The notes: generated from the sequence alone by a model not told the origin. Shown: positions 1-6,301, counted from the stretch's first letter. The stretch is 11,190 nt of DNA from an uncultured Fusobacterium sp. (GCF_905200055.1 NZ_CAJKIS010000061.1:1-11190), one strand, 5' to 3'. A program made the numbers and translations.

Positions 1-54
1 AGCAACTGACTTGTAATCAGTAGGTGATTGGTTCGATTCCGATAAGCGGCACCA
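1..54 (+). tRNA. tRNA-Thr(TGT), 3' part
   Basis: The 5' end (acceptor strand and most of the D arm) lies outside the window. The anticodon stem ACTGA/TCAGT (5-9 and 17-21) encloses the loop CTTGTAA with anticodon TGT at 12-14, which reads the Thr codon ACA. The T arm ATTGG/CCGAT carries one T-G wobble pair. The 3' acceptor strand AAGCGGC is followed by discriminator A and an encoded CCA (52-54). It is the first of three closely packed tRNA genes, only five bases before the next, so they are presumably processed from one transcript. Confidence 0.93.
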
Positions 55-59
55 TAGAT

Positions 60-134
60 GCCCCGTTCGTTCAGTGGTAAGGACATCAGATTTTCACTCT
101 GGAAACAGGGGTTCGATTCCCCTACGGGGTACCA
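60..134 (+). tRNA. tRNA-Glu(TTC)
   Basis: Complete cloverleaf. The acceptor stem pairs 60-66 with 124-130, the first pair being a G-T wobble. The anticodon stem TCAGA/TCTGG (86-90 and 98-102) holds a seven-base loop with anticodon TTC at 93-95. The T stem AGGGG/CCCCT (107-111 and 119-123) holds the loop TTCGATT. Discriminator A131 is followed by an encoded CCA (132-134). It supplies Glu for GAA and GAG codons, which are abundant in the genes downstream. Confidence 0.97.
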
Positions 135-150
135 CTAAAATTTAATAATC

Positions 151-235
151 GGTGAGGTTCCCGAGTGGCCAAAGGGATCAGACTGTAAATCTGACGGCTC
201 TGCCTTCGAAGGTTCGAATCCTTCCCTCACCACCA
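151..235 (+). tRNA. tRNA-Tyr(GTA)
   Basis: Class II tRNA with a long variable arm (195-207). The acceptor stem GGTGAGG/CCTCACC pairs 151-157 with 225-231. The anticodon stem TCAGA/TCTGA (178-182 and 190-194) holds the loop CTGTAAA with anticodon GTA at 185-187. The T stem GAAGG/CCTTC (208-212 and 220-224) holds TTCGAAT. Discriminator A232 and CCA (233-235) are encoded. It is the last tRNA before the tuf gene. Confidence 0.97.
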
Positions 236-242
236 TTTATTA

Positions 243-283
243 CTACACAGGAATGCTAAAGCACAACGTGTGGATTTTTTTTT
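243..283 (+). terminator. Probable terminator or attenuator after the tRNA cluster
   Basis: CTACAC (243-248) pairs with GTGTGG (268-273) with one G-T pair. TGC/GCA can pair inside the large loop. Nine T (275-283) follow after a single A. The T tract is convincing but the stem is short, so the hairpin may be leaky. If leaky, the tRNA transcript could read into tuf. The rest of 284-329 is A/T-rich leader of tuf; a TATAAA at 300-305 has no clear -35 box. Confidence 0.5.
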
Positions 284-344
284 AATAAGTAAGTAAAATT
301 ATAAAAAATAACATTTAAGAATTATCTTTGGAGGTATCTAAAAA

Positions 345-1529
345 ATGGCTAAAGAAAAATTTGAAAGAAGCAAACCCCATGTAAACATCGGGACAATCGG
401 ACACGTTGACCACGGAAAAACAACTACAACAGCTGCTATTTCTAAAGTATTATCAGATTTAGGACTAGCTCAAAAAGTAGATTTCGATAAAATTGACGTT
501 GCTCCAGAAGAAAGAGAAAGAGGAATAACAATCAACACAGCTCACATCGAGTATGAAACAAAAACTAGACACTATGCACACGTTGACTGTCCAGGACATG
601 CTGACTACGTTAAAAACATGATCACAGGAGCAGCTCAAATGGACGGAGCAATCCTAGTTGTATCAGCAGCAGATGGACCAATGCCTCAAACAAGAGAACA
701 CATCCTACTATCAAGACAAGTTGGAGTACCTTACATCGTAGTATACTTAAACAAAGCTGACATGGTAGACGATCCAGAATTACTAGAACTAGTAGAAATG
801 GAAGTAAGAGAACTATTATCAGAATATGGATTCCCAGGAGATGACATTCCAGTAGTAACAGGATCATCACTAGGAGCACTAAACGGAGAACAAAAATGGG
901 TTGACCAAATCATCGCGCTAATGGATGCAGTAGATGAGTACATCCCTACACCAGAAAGAGCAGTAGATCAACCATTCCTAATGCCAATAGAAGACGTATT
1001 CACAATAACAGGAAGAGGAACAGTTGTAACAGGAAGAGTAGAAAGAGGAGTAATCAAAGTAGGAGAAGAAGTAGAAATAGTTGGAATCAAACCTACAACA
1101 AAAACTACTTGTACTGGAGTAGAAATGTTCAGAAAACTTCTTGATCAAGGACAAGCAGGAGACAACATCGGAGCTCTATTAAGAGGAACTAAAAAAGAAG
1201 AAGTAGAAAGAGGACAAGTTCTAGCAAAACCAGGATCAATCCACCCACATACAAACTTCAGATCAGAAGTATACGTACTAACTAAAGAAGAAGGAGGAAG
1301 ACATACTCCATTCTTCTCAGGATACAGACCACAATTCTATTTTAGAACAACAGATATAACAGGAGCAATCACATTACCAGAAGGAGTAGAAATGGTAATG
1401 CCTGGAGATAACATCGAAATGAGGGTAGAATTAATCCACCCAATCGCAATGGAAACAGGATTAAGATTCGCAATCAGAGAAGGTGGAAGAACAGTAGCTT
1501 CTGGAGTAGTTGCTGAAATCACTAAATAA
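345..1529 (+). CDS. tuf: Elongation factor Tu
   Basis: Cytosolic GTPase that delivers aminoacyl-tRNA to the ribosomal A site. The 394 residues match the usual bacterial length. The GTPase domain shows the P-loop GHVDHGKT (19-26), the effector-loop GITINTAH (60-67, with the Mg-binding Thr62), DCPGH (81-85, His85 catalytic) and NKAD (136-139) plus SSL (174-176) for guanine recognition. Domains 2 and 3 follow from about 205 and 300. GGAGGT at 330-335 lies nine bases before the ATG. The gene follows a tRNA cluster and ends in a strong terminator. Codons favour AAC, TTC, CAC and ATC, unlike the permease next door, as expected for a very highly expressed gene. No clear promoter is visible just upstream, so it may depend on read-through from the tRNAs. 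Confidence 0.99.
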   Translation: MAKEKFERSKPHVNIGTIGHVDHGKTTTTAAISKVLSDLGLAQKVDFDKIDVAPEERERGITINTAHIEYETKTRHYAHVDCPGHADYVKNMITGAAQMDGAILVVSAADGPMPQTREHILLSRQVGVPYIVVYLNKADMVDDPELLELVEMEVRELLSEYGFPGDDIPVVTGSSLGALNGEQKWVDQIIALMDAVDEYIPTPERAVDQPFLMPIEDVFTITGRGTVVTGRVERGVIKVGEEVEIVGIKPTTKTTCTGVEMFRKLLDQGQAGDNIGALLRGTKKEEVERGQVLAKPGSIHPHTNFRSEVYVLTKEEGGRHTPFFSGYRPQFYFRTTDITGAITLPEGVEMVMPGDNIEMRVELIHPIAMETGLRFAIREGGRTVASGVVAEITK

Positions 1530-1565
1530 TTGATTTGACAACCAAAAAAATCAAAAATAAATATT

Positions 1566-1595
1566 GAGGATGACGTAGAGTCATCCTCTTTTTTT
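1566..1595 (+). terminator. Intrinsic terminator of tuf
   Basis: A perfect nine-base-pair stem, GAGGATGAC (1566-1574) with GTCATCCTC (1580-1588), encloses a five-base loop GTAGA and is followed at once by seven T (1589-1595). It separates tuf from the permease unit. Confidence 0.95.
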
Positions 1596-1658
1596 ATGTT
1601 AAAATCAAACAAAAAAAGTATAGAAACTCATTTTCTTTTTAAAAATGTCAAAAAAAAC

Positions 1659-1687
1659 TTTTCAAAGTCTAAGTAATAAGATATAAT
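1659..1687 (+). promoter_or_regulatory. Promoter of the APC permease
   Basis: A perfect -10 box TATAAT (1682-1687) lies 17 bases after a weak -35 candidate TTTTCA (1659-1664). The predicted start of transcription near 1694 leaves a leader of under 40 bases before the permease. The weak -35 suggests moderate strength or help from an activator; no operator repeat is obvious. Confidence 0.6.
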
Positions 1688-1731
1688 GTAACCCGGAAAA
1701 ATGAAAAAAGATAAATTGAGGAGTAAGATTA

Positions 1732-3087
1732 ATGGAGAGTAAAAAATATGGATTAACAACAGCGATAGCTATGATAGTGGGAATAGTTATAGGATCAGGG
1801 ATCTTTTTTAAAAGTGATAATATTTTGATATATACAAATGGGAGTATTATAAAAGGAATAGCTGTATTCTCTATTGCTGCAATAGGTATTATTTTTGGGA
1901 GCTTAACAATAGGTGTTTTAGCCTCTAAAACAACGGCAGCAGGAGGAATTATAACATATGCTGATGAATATTCTGGAAGGAAAGTAGCTTGTGCTTTTGG
2001 ATGGTTTCTTACTTTTGTATATTATCCAGCCTTGGTTGCTGTTTTAGCATGGGTAACAGGAGTATATATATGTATGTTGTTTGGTTTTGATCCTACTATG
2101 GAAAGGTTATTATATATAAGTGTAATAAGTTCAGGTATATGTTTTTTAATAAATGTAATTTCAACTAAATTAGGAGGATATTATCAAAATATATCAACAA
2201 TTATAAAAATAGTTCCTCTTTTTTTAATTGCAATAGCTGGATTAGTTTATGGAGATCCTAAATTGATATTAAATGAAACAACTTTAAAAGTTGGAGCATA
2301 TGGTGGAACTTGGTTAGCAGCATTGGGACCAGTTGCTTTCTCTTATGATGGTTGGGTAGTTTCGACATCCATAGCTCATGAATTGAAAAATAGTAAAAAA
2401 ACTCTTCCGTTAGCTTTAACTATAGGACCGATTTTTGTTTTAATTGCTTATATACTGTATTTTGTAGGAATTAGCATTTTGGTTGGTCCGGAAAAAATAA
2501 TGGCATTAGGAGATGAACATGTTAATATTGCAGCTTTAAAACTTTTTGGAAAGAATGGAGCAAAATTAATTTTAATTTTTATTGTTGTATCTGTTACAGG
2601 AACGCTAAATGGATTTATTTTAGGTTTTATAAGACTTCCTTACTCTTTAGCACTAAGAAAAATGCTGCCTTTTTCTTCAGAGATAGAAAAGATTGATAAA
2701 AGAACAGGAGTGTCAAAAATATCAGCAACTTTTGCTGTAGTTATTTCAATGGTATGGATATGGATGAACTATATAACACAAAAATATAATATGTTACCAA
2801 ATTCAGATGTATCTGAAATTCCAATAGTTGCCAGCTATATTCTATATATAATATTGTATTTTAATGTGATAAAGCTTTATAAAAAAGGAGAAGTCCCAAG
2901 TTTTACAAAAGGAGTTATAATTCCAATATTGGCTATAATAGGATCAAGTATAATTGTAGTTGGAGGGCTTCAAAATCCAATGACAATATACTACTTAATA
3001 ATTTGTAGTGTTGTTATATGTTTAGCTTTGTTATTTTTAAAAGTTCAAAATACTAAATTAGAGGCAGAACTTAATAAGATTAGATAA
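1732..3087 (+). CDS. APC-superfamily amino acid permease or exchanger
   Basis: Integral membrane transporter of 451 residues with about twelve hydrophobic segments (roughly 10-30, 42-63, 86-115, 126-145, 153-173, 193-216, 228-250, 276-305, 330-348, 363-381, 394-412, 418-437). Helix 1 carries GSGIF (21-25), the broken-helix motif that binds the substrate backbone in this family. FSYDGW (203-208) followed by ELKNSKKTLP (217-226) after helix 6 resembles the LAT and SteT-type amino acid exchangers. The exact substrate cannot be read from the sequence. GAGGAG (1718-1723) sits eight bases before the ATG. The gene has its own promoter and terminator, so it is not part of the ribosomal operon. Its codons (AAT, TTT, ATA) are not those of a highly expressed gene, in contrast to tuf and the ribosomal genes. 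Confidence 0.88.
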   Translation: MESKKYGLTTAIAMIVGIVIGSGIFFKSDNILIYTNGSIIKGIAVFSIAAIGIIFGSLTIGVLASKTTAAGGIITYADEYSGRKVACAFGWFLTFVYYPALVAVLAWVTGVYICMLFGFDPTMERLLYISVISSGICFLINVISTKLGGYYQNISTIIKIVPLFLIAIAGLVYGDPKLILNETTLKVGAYGGTWLAALGPVAFSYDGWVVSTSIAHELKNSKKTLPLALTIGPIFVLIAYILYFVGISILVGPEKIMALGDEHVNIAALKLFGKNGAKLILIFIVVSVTGTLNGFILGFIRLPYSLALRKMLPFSSEIEKIDKRTGVSKISATFAVVISMVWIWMNYITQKYNMLPNSDVSEIPIVASYILYIILYFNVIKLYKKGEVPSFTKGVIIPILAIIGSSIIVVGGLQNPMTIYYLIICSVVICLALLFLKVQNTKLEAELNKIR

Positions 3088-3103
3088 AATATAAAAATTA
3101 TAC

Positions 3104-3134
3104 AAGGAGTGATTTAAAAAAGTCACTCCTTTTT
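3104..3134 (+). terminator. Intrinsic terminator of the permease
   Basis: GGAGTGATT (3106-3114) pairs with AGTCACTCC (3121-3129) with one T-G pair, around a six-base loop. Two A before the stem face the five T that follow (3130-3134). It closes the permease unit and shields the S10 promoter from read-through. Confidence 0.9.
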
Positions 3135-3207
3135 ATTAAAAGCTATTTGAAAAATATAAGAAAAGTATGATTGTAACACAGTTAAAATTATGTAAAAAAA
3201 AATATAA

Positions 3208-3240
3208 AAAAAAATCAAAAAAAGCTTTGATTTTTTTGAT
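3208..3240. repeat. A/T-rich inverted repeat upstream of and across the S10 promoter -35
   Basis: A perfect twelve-base inverted repeat pairs 3208-3219 (ending TCAAA) with 3226-3237 (starting TTTGA) around the loop AAAAGC. A second register pairs ATCAAAAAAA (3214-3223) with TTTTTTTGAT (3231-3240). The right arm contains the -35 box of the S10 promoter. It could be an operator, an A-tract UP-like element, or a weak terminator for a transcript from the other side. No function is proven. Confidence 0.55.
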
Positions 3241-3254
3241 AACTATGCTATAAT
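3227..3254 (+). promoter_or_regulatory. Promoter of the S10 ribosomal-protein operon
   Basis: TTGATT (3227-3232) is separated by 16 bases from a perfect TATAAT (3249-3254) that is preceded by TG one base upstream (3246-3247), an extended -10. A long A-rich stretch lies upstream, which could act as an UP element. Transcription would begin near 3261, giving a leader of about 60 bases before rpsJ. Confidence 0.8.
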
Positions 3255-3266
3255 CCTTAGAGTGTA

Positions 3267-3289
3267 TAAGGATATTTGAAAAATCCTTA
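3267..3289 (+). promoter_or_regulatory. Small hairpin in the rpsJ leader
   Basis: TAAGGAT (3267-3273) pairs perfectly with ATCCTTA (3283-3289) around a nine-base loop, close to the expected 5' end of the operon mRNA. A third copy, ATCCTTA at 3253-3259, overlaps the -10 box. The hairpin has no T run, so it is not a terminator; it may protect the 5' end. The leader is much shorter than the L4-regulated S10 leader known in E. coli. Confidence 0.4.
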
Positions 3290-3320
3290 AAGAGATGATT
3301 GAAGGAGGTGTAACAAATAG

Positions 3321-3632
3321 ATGGCTTCTAACAAATTAAGAATCTACTTAAAGGCTTATGACCATACTTTATTAGATCAATCAGCTAAAAGAATAGCAGA
3401 GGTTGCTAAAAAGTCTGGAGCAGAAATTGCAGGACCTATGCCATTACCTACTAAGATTAAAAAGTATACTGTTTTAAGATCAGTACACGTAAACAAGGAT
3501 TCAAGAGAACAATTTGAAATGAGAGTACACAGAAGAATGGTAGAAATTAACAATTCTACACAAAAGACAATAGCTTCGTTAACAGCAGTTAACTTACCAG
3601 CTGGTGTTGGAATAGAAATCAAACAAATCTAA
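3321..3632 (+). CDS. rpsJ: 30S ribosomal protein S10 (NusE)
   Basis: Small-subunit head protein and, as NusE, partner of NusB and NusG in antitermination complexes. The 103 residues match the usual 102-105. The conserved start (NKLRIYLKAYDH, 4-15) and the long loop GPMPLPTK to VHRR (38-72) that enters the 30S head are intact. The site AAGGAGGTG (3302-3310) is near-perfect and ends ten bases before the ATG. It is the first gene of the operon, as in most bacteria. Unusually, it is cut off from rplC by 184 non-coding structured bases, so S10 may be made in different amounts from the rest. Confidence 0.99.
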   Translation: MASNKLRIYLKAYDHTLLDQSAKRIAEVAKKSGAEIAGPMPLPTKIKKYTVLRSVHVNKDSREQFEMRVHRRMVEINNSTQKTIASLTAVNLPAGVGIEIKQI

Positions 3633-3816
3633 TTGATTTTTAAAAAACAACCATTCATGGTTTGAATTCGGGTAATTTGATTATGTTTGATAAGACGATT
3701 ATCGAAATCTAAATTATCCTTACAGAATAATACAAGTTGACGCTTTTTTTAAAGCTAGACTGTAGAACCACGAGGTCAAGTTGTCAACCAATATATTATT
3801 TGATGGAGGTAAAACA
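3633..3816 (+). promoter_or_regulatory. Structured spacer, candidate RNA leader of rplC
   Basis: This is by far the longest gap in the operon. No credible gene is seen in it. It holds four pairing elements in order: a small hairpin at 3648-3664; a 50-base imperfect hairpin at 3670-3719; a hairpin GCTTT/AAAGC at 3742-3755; and an enclosing helix 3732-3741 with 3775-3784 (nine of ten pairs), which can form a pseudoknot with TTACAG (3720-3725) and CTGTAG (3760-3765). AACCA occurs three times (3649, 3766, 3786) and each copy can pair with TGGTT at 3658-3662, which gives alternative folds. No T run follows the big hairpin, so it is not a classic terminator. The likely role, by analogy with autoregulated ribosomal-protein leaders, is control of rplC and downstream translation, or mRNA processing. 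This is inference. Confidence 0.5.
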
Positions 3817-4443
3817 ATGTCAGGAATTTTAGCAAAGAAAATTGGAATGACTCAAATATTTGAAGATGGAAAATTCATTCCAGTTACAGTTGTTGAAGCT
3901 GGTCCTAACTATGTTCTTCAAAAGAAGACTGTAGAAAATGATGGATATACAGCTCTACAATTAGGATTTGATGAGAAAAAGGAAAAAAACACTACTAAAC
4001 CAGTAATGGGAATCTTCAAGAAAGCAGGAGTTAACCCTCAAAGATTCGTTAAAGAATTAAGAGTAGACTCAGTAGAAGGTTTCGAACTTGGTCAAGAAAT
4101 CAAAGCTGATGTTTTAGCAGATGTTGCTTATGTAGATATTACAGGTACATCAAAAGGTAAAGGAACATCAGGGGTTATGAAAAGACACGGATTCGGTGGA
4201 AACAGAGCGTCTCACGGGGTTTCTAGAAACCACAGACTTGGAGGATCTATCGGAATGTCATCATGGCCAGGAAAAGTTTTAAAAGGAAAAAGAATGGCTG
4301 GACAATATGGAAATGTTACAGTAACTGTTCAAAACCTAAAAGTTGTGAAGGTTGATGCTGAAAATAACTTAGTACTTATCAAAGGTGCAGTACCAGGAGC
4401 TAAGAACGGTTATATCGTAATCAAACCAGCAGTAAAAAAATAA
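3817..4443 (+). CDS. rplC: 50S ribosomal protein L3
   Basis: Early-assembling large-subunit protein that binds 23S rRNA near the peptidyl-transferase centre. The start at 3817 gives 208 residues beginning MSGILAKKIGMTQIF, the usual L3 beginning, with GGAGGT (3805-3810) six bases before the ATG. A TTG at 3781 would add twelve residues unlike any L3 and has no Shine-Dalgarno site. The central extension with HGFGGNRASHGVSRNHR (124-140) and GSIGMSSWPGK (143-153) is present. The glutamine that PrmB methylates in E. coli is Ser149 here, so that modification is not expected. The gene lies just after the structured spacer and may be its direct target. The stop is doubled (TAA TAG). Confidence 0.98.
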   Translation: MSGILAKKIGMTQIFEDGKFIPVTVVEAGPNYVLQKKTVENDGYTALQLGFDEKKEKNTTKPVMGIFKKAGVNPQRFVKELRVDSVEGFELGQEIKADVLADVAYVDITGTSKGKGTSGVMKRHGFGGNRASHGVSRNHRLGGSIGMSSWPGKVLKGKRMAGQYGNVTVTVQNLKVVKVDAENNLVLIKGAVPGAKNGYIVIKPAVKK

Positions 4444-4473
4444 TAGGTTAGTAGATGTGGAAGGAGGAAAATA

Positions 4474-5106
4474 ATGGCAGTTTTAAACATATATAACTTA
4501 GCAGGAACACAAACTGGAACTGTTGAAGTTAAAGATTCAGTGTTTGGGATTGAACCTAATCAAGCAGTGCTTCATGAAGTATTAACTGCAGAATTAGCAG
4601 CTGCTAGACAAGGAACTGCAGCTACTAAAACTAGAGCAATGGTTAGAGGAGGGGGAAGAAAACCTTTCAAACAAAAAGGAACTGGTAGAGCAAGACAAGG
4701 TACTATCAGAGCTCCACATATGGTAGGAGGAGGAGTTACATTTGGTCCTCACCCAAGATCATATGAGAAAAAAGTTAACAAAAAAGTTAGAAACCTAGCT
4801 CTAAGATCAGCATTATCAGCTAAAGTAGCTAATGGAGATATCCTAGTTCTTGAAGGAACAATCGATACACCAAAAACAAAAACAATAATTGCTTTAACAA
4901 ATGCAATTAACGCAACTAACAAACAATTATTTGTAGTAAACGATCTTGCTGCAGAAGCAGATTTCAACTTATACCTATCAGTAAGAAATCTTGAAAACGC
5001 AGTAGTATTACAACCAAATGAAATTGGTGTATACTGGCTATTAAAACAAGAAAAAGTAATTCTTACTAGAGAAGCACTAACTACAATAGAGGAGGTGCTT
5101 GGATAA
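4474..5106 (+). CDS. rplD: 50S ribosomal protein L4
   Basis: Binds 23S rRNA; its extended loop reaches the peptide exit tunnel. In E. coli L4 also represses the S10 operon, which makes it the first candidate ligand for the structured spacer upstream of rplC. It has 210 residues, a usual length. The tunnel loop RGGGRKPFKQKGTGRARQGT (58-77) and the following FGPHPRSYEKKVNKK (90-104) are intact, and no macrolide-resistance change is obvious. AAGGAGG at 4461-4467 lies six bases before the ATG. The 3' end encodes GAGGAGGTG (5089-5097), which serves the next gene, and the stop TAA shares one base with the rplW start. Confidence 0.99.
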   Translation: MAVLNIYNLAGTQTGTVEVKDSVFGIEPNQAVLHEVLTAELAAARQGTAATKTRAMVRGGGRKPFKQKGTGRARQGTIRAPHMVGGGVTFGPHPRSYEKKVNKKVRNLALRSALSAKVANGDILVLEGTIDTPKTKTIIALTNAINATNKQLFVVNDLAAEADFNLYLSVRNLENAVVLQPNEIGVYWLLKQEKVILTREALTTIEEVLG

Positions 5107-5390
5107 TGACATCATATGATATCGTAAAAAAACCTATCATCACTGAAAAAACTGAACTACTTAGAAGAGAGTACAACAAGTACACTTTCGAAGTAAGCCC
5201 AAAAGCTAATAAGATTCAAATAAAAAAAGCTATTGAAGAGTTATTCAACGTTAAAGTTGCATCAGTGGCAACTCTAAACAGCAAACCTGTTACTAAGAGA
5301 CATGGAATGAAACTTTACAAAACTCAAGCTAAAAAGAAGGCAATCGTTAAATTAGCTGAAGGAACAATCACTTACTTTAAAGAAGTATAA
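5106..5390 (+). CDS. rplW: 50S ribosomal protein L23
   Basis: Sits at the mouth of the exit tunnel and is the docking site for trigger factor and the signal recognition particle. It has 94 residues, a usual length. The conserved KPIITEK (9-15) includes Glu14, which matches the trigger-factor-contacting Glu18 of E. coli. The globular part YTFEVSPKANKIQIKKAIEE (26-45) is typical. The start ATG overlaps the rplD stop by one base (TAATG) and its ribosome binding site lies inside rplD, so translation of the two is probably coupled. Confidence 0.99.
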   Translation: MTSYDIVKKPIITEKTELLRREYNKYTFEVSPKANKIQIKKAIEELFNVKVASVATLNSKPVTKRHGMKLYKTQAKKKAIVKLAEGTITYFKEV

Positions 5391-5446
5391 TAAACTGTAG
5401 AAAGCGGCTAAAGATATATATAGGTCTAAACGGAGGTTAAGCAAAA

Positions 5447-6277
5447 ATGGCTATTAGAAAAATGAAAGCAATGACTAATGGAACTAGACACATGTCAAGA
5501 TTAGTCAATGAAGATTTAGATAATGTAAGACCTGAAAAGTCTTTAACTGTACCTTTAAAATCTGCTTATGGTAGAGATAACTACGGGCACAGAACTTGTA
5601 GAGACAGACAAAAAGGACACAAAAGACTTTACAGAATTATCGACTTCAAAAGAAATAAATTAGATGTACCAGCTAGAGTAGAATCTATCGAGTACGATCC
5701 AAACAGAACAGCTAATATCGCTCTTCTATTCTATGTAGATGGAGAAAAAAGATATATATTAGCACCAAAAGGATTAAAAAAAGGTGACATGGTTATGGCA
5801 GGATCTCAAGCTGAGATTAAACCAGGAAACGCACTTAAAATAAAAGACATGCCAGTAGGGGTTCAAATTCATAATATTGAACTACAAAGAGGAAAGGGTG
5901 GACAATTAGTAAGATCCGCAGGTACAGCAGCAAGACTTGTTGCTAAAGAAGGAACTTACTGTCACGTAGAGTTACCATCAGGTGAACTTAGATTAATTCA
6001 CGGTGAATGCATGGCAACTATCGGAGAAGTAGGAAATTCTGAACATAGCTTAGTTCAAATCGGTAAAGCTGGAAGAAACAGAAACATGGGAAAAAGACCT
6101 CACGTAAGAGGATCTGTAATGAACCCTGTTGATCACCCTCATGGAGGAGGAGAAGGTAAGAATCCAGTAGGTAGAAAAGCTCCTTTAACACCTTGGGGTA
6201 AACCAGCAATGGGTGTTAAAACTAGAGGTAAGAAAACTACAGATAAATTTATCGTAAGAAGAAGAAACGATAAATAA
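5447..6277 (+). CDS. rplB: 50S ribosomal protein L2
   Basis: One of the most conserved large-subunit proteins, needed for subunit joining and peptidyl-transferase activity. It has 276 residues, the normal length. The C-terminal motif NPVDHPHGGGEG (226-237) contains His230, equivalent to the important His229 of E. coli. The basic tail TTDKFIVRRRNDK is typical. An oddity is RDRQKGHKR (52-60), where most bacteria have a triple glycine before HKR; I believe this is a Fusobacteria trait. GGAGGT (5432-5437) lies nine bases before the ATG. The 56-base gap before it holds no clear signal. Confidence 0.99.
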   Translation: MAIRKMKAMTNGTRHMSRLVNEDLDNVRPEKSLTVPLKSAYGRDNYGHRTCRDRQKGHKRLYRIIDFKRNKLDVPARVESIEYDPNRTANIALLFYVDGEKRYILAPKGLKKGDMVMAGSQAEIKPGNALKIKDMPVGVQIHNIELQRGKGGQLVRSAGTAARLVAKEGTYCHVELPSGELRLIHGECMATIGEVGNSEHSLVQIGKAGRNRNMGKRPHVRGSVMNPVDHPHGGGEGKNPVGRKAPLTPWGKPAMGVKTRGKKTTDKFIVRRRNDK

Positions 6278-6301
6278 TTTTCGAGAGGAGGCTAATAGGT
6301 A

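Noticed and set aside
622..943. Minus-strand open frames inside tuf
   Set aside because: They are antisense to a highly conserved gene, have low-complexity Leu- or Ser-rich translations, and lack credible start signals. The same holds for minus-strand frames inside rpsJ, rplD, rplB, rplV, rplN, rplX, rplE and rpsH.
1535..1563. TTGACA after the tuf stop as a promoter
   Set aside because: The -10 position reads TAAATA and any transcript would run straight into the strong tuf terminator at 1566-1595.
3670..3719. Spacer hairpin as an intrinsic terminator
   Set aside because: It is not followed by a T tract; the next bases are TTACAGAATAAT.
3781..3816. N-terminal extension of rplC from a TTG at 3781
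   Set aside because: The twelve added residues do not fit L3, no Shine-Dalgarno precedes the TTG, and GGAGGT sits correctly before the ATG at 3817. The stretch belongs to the structured spacer.
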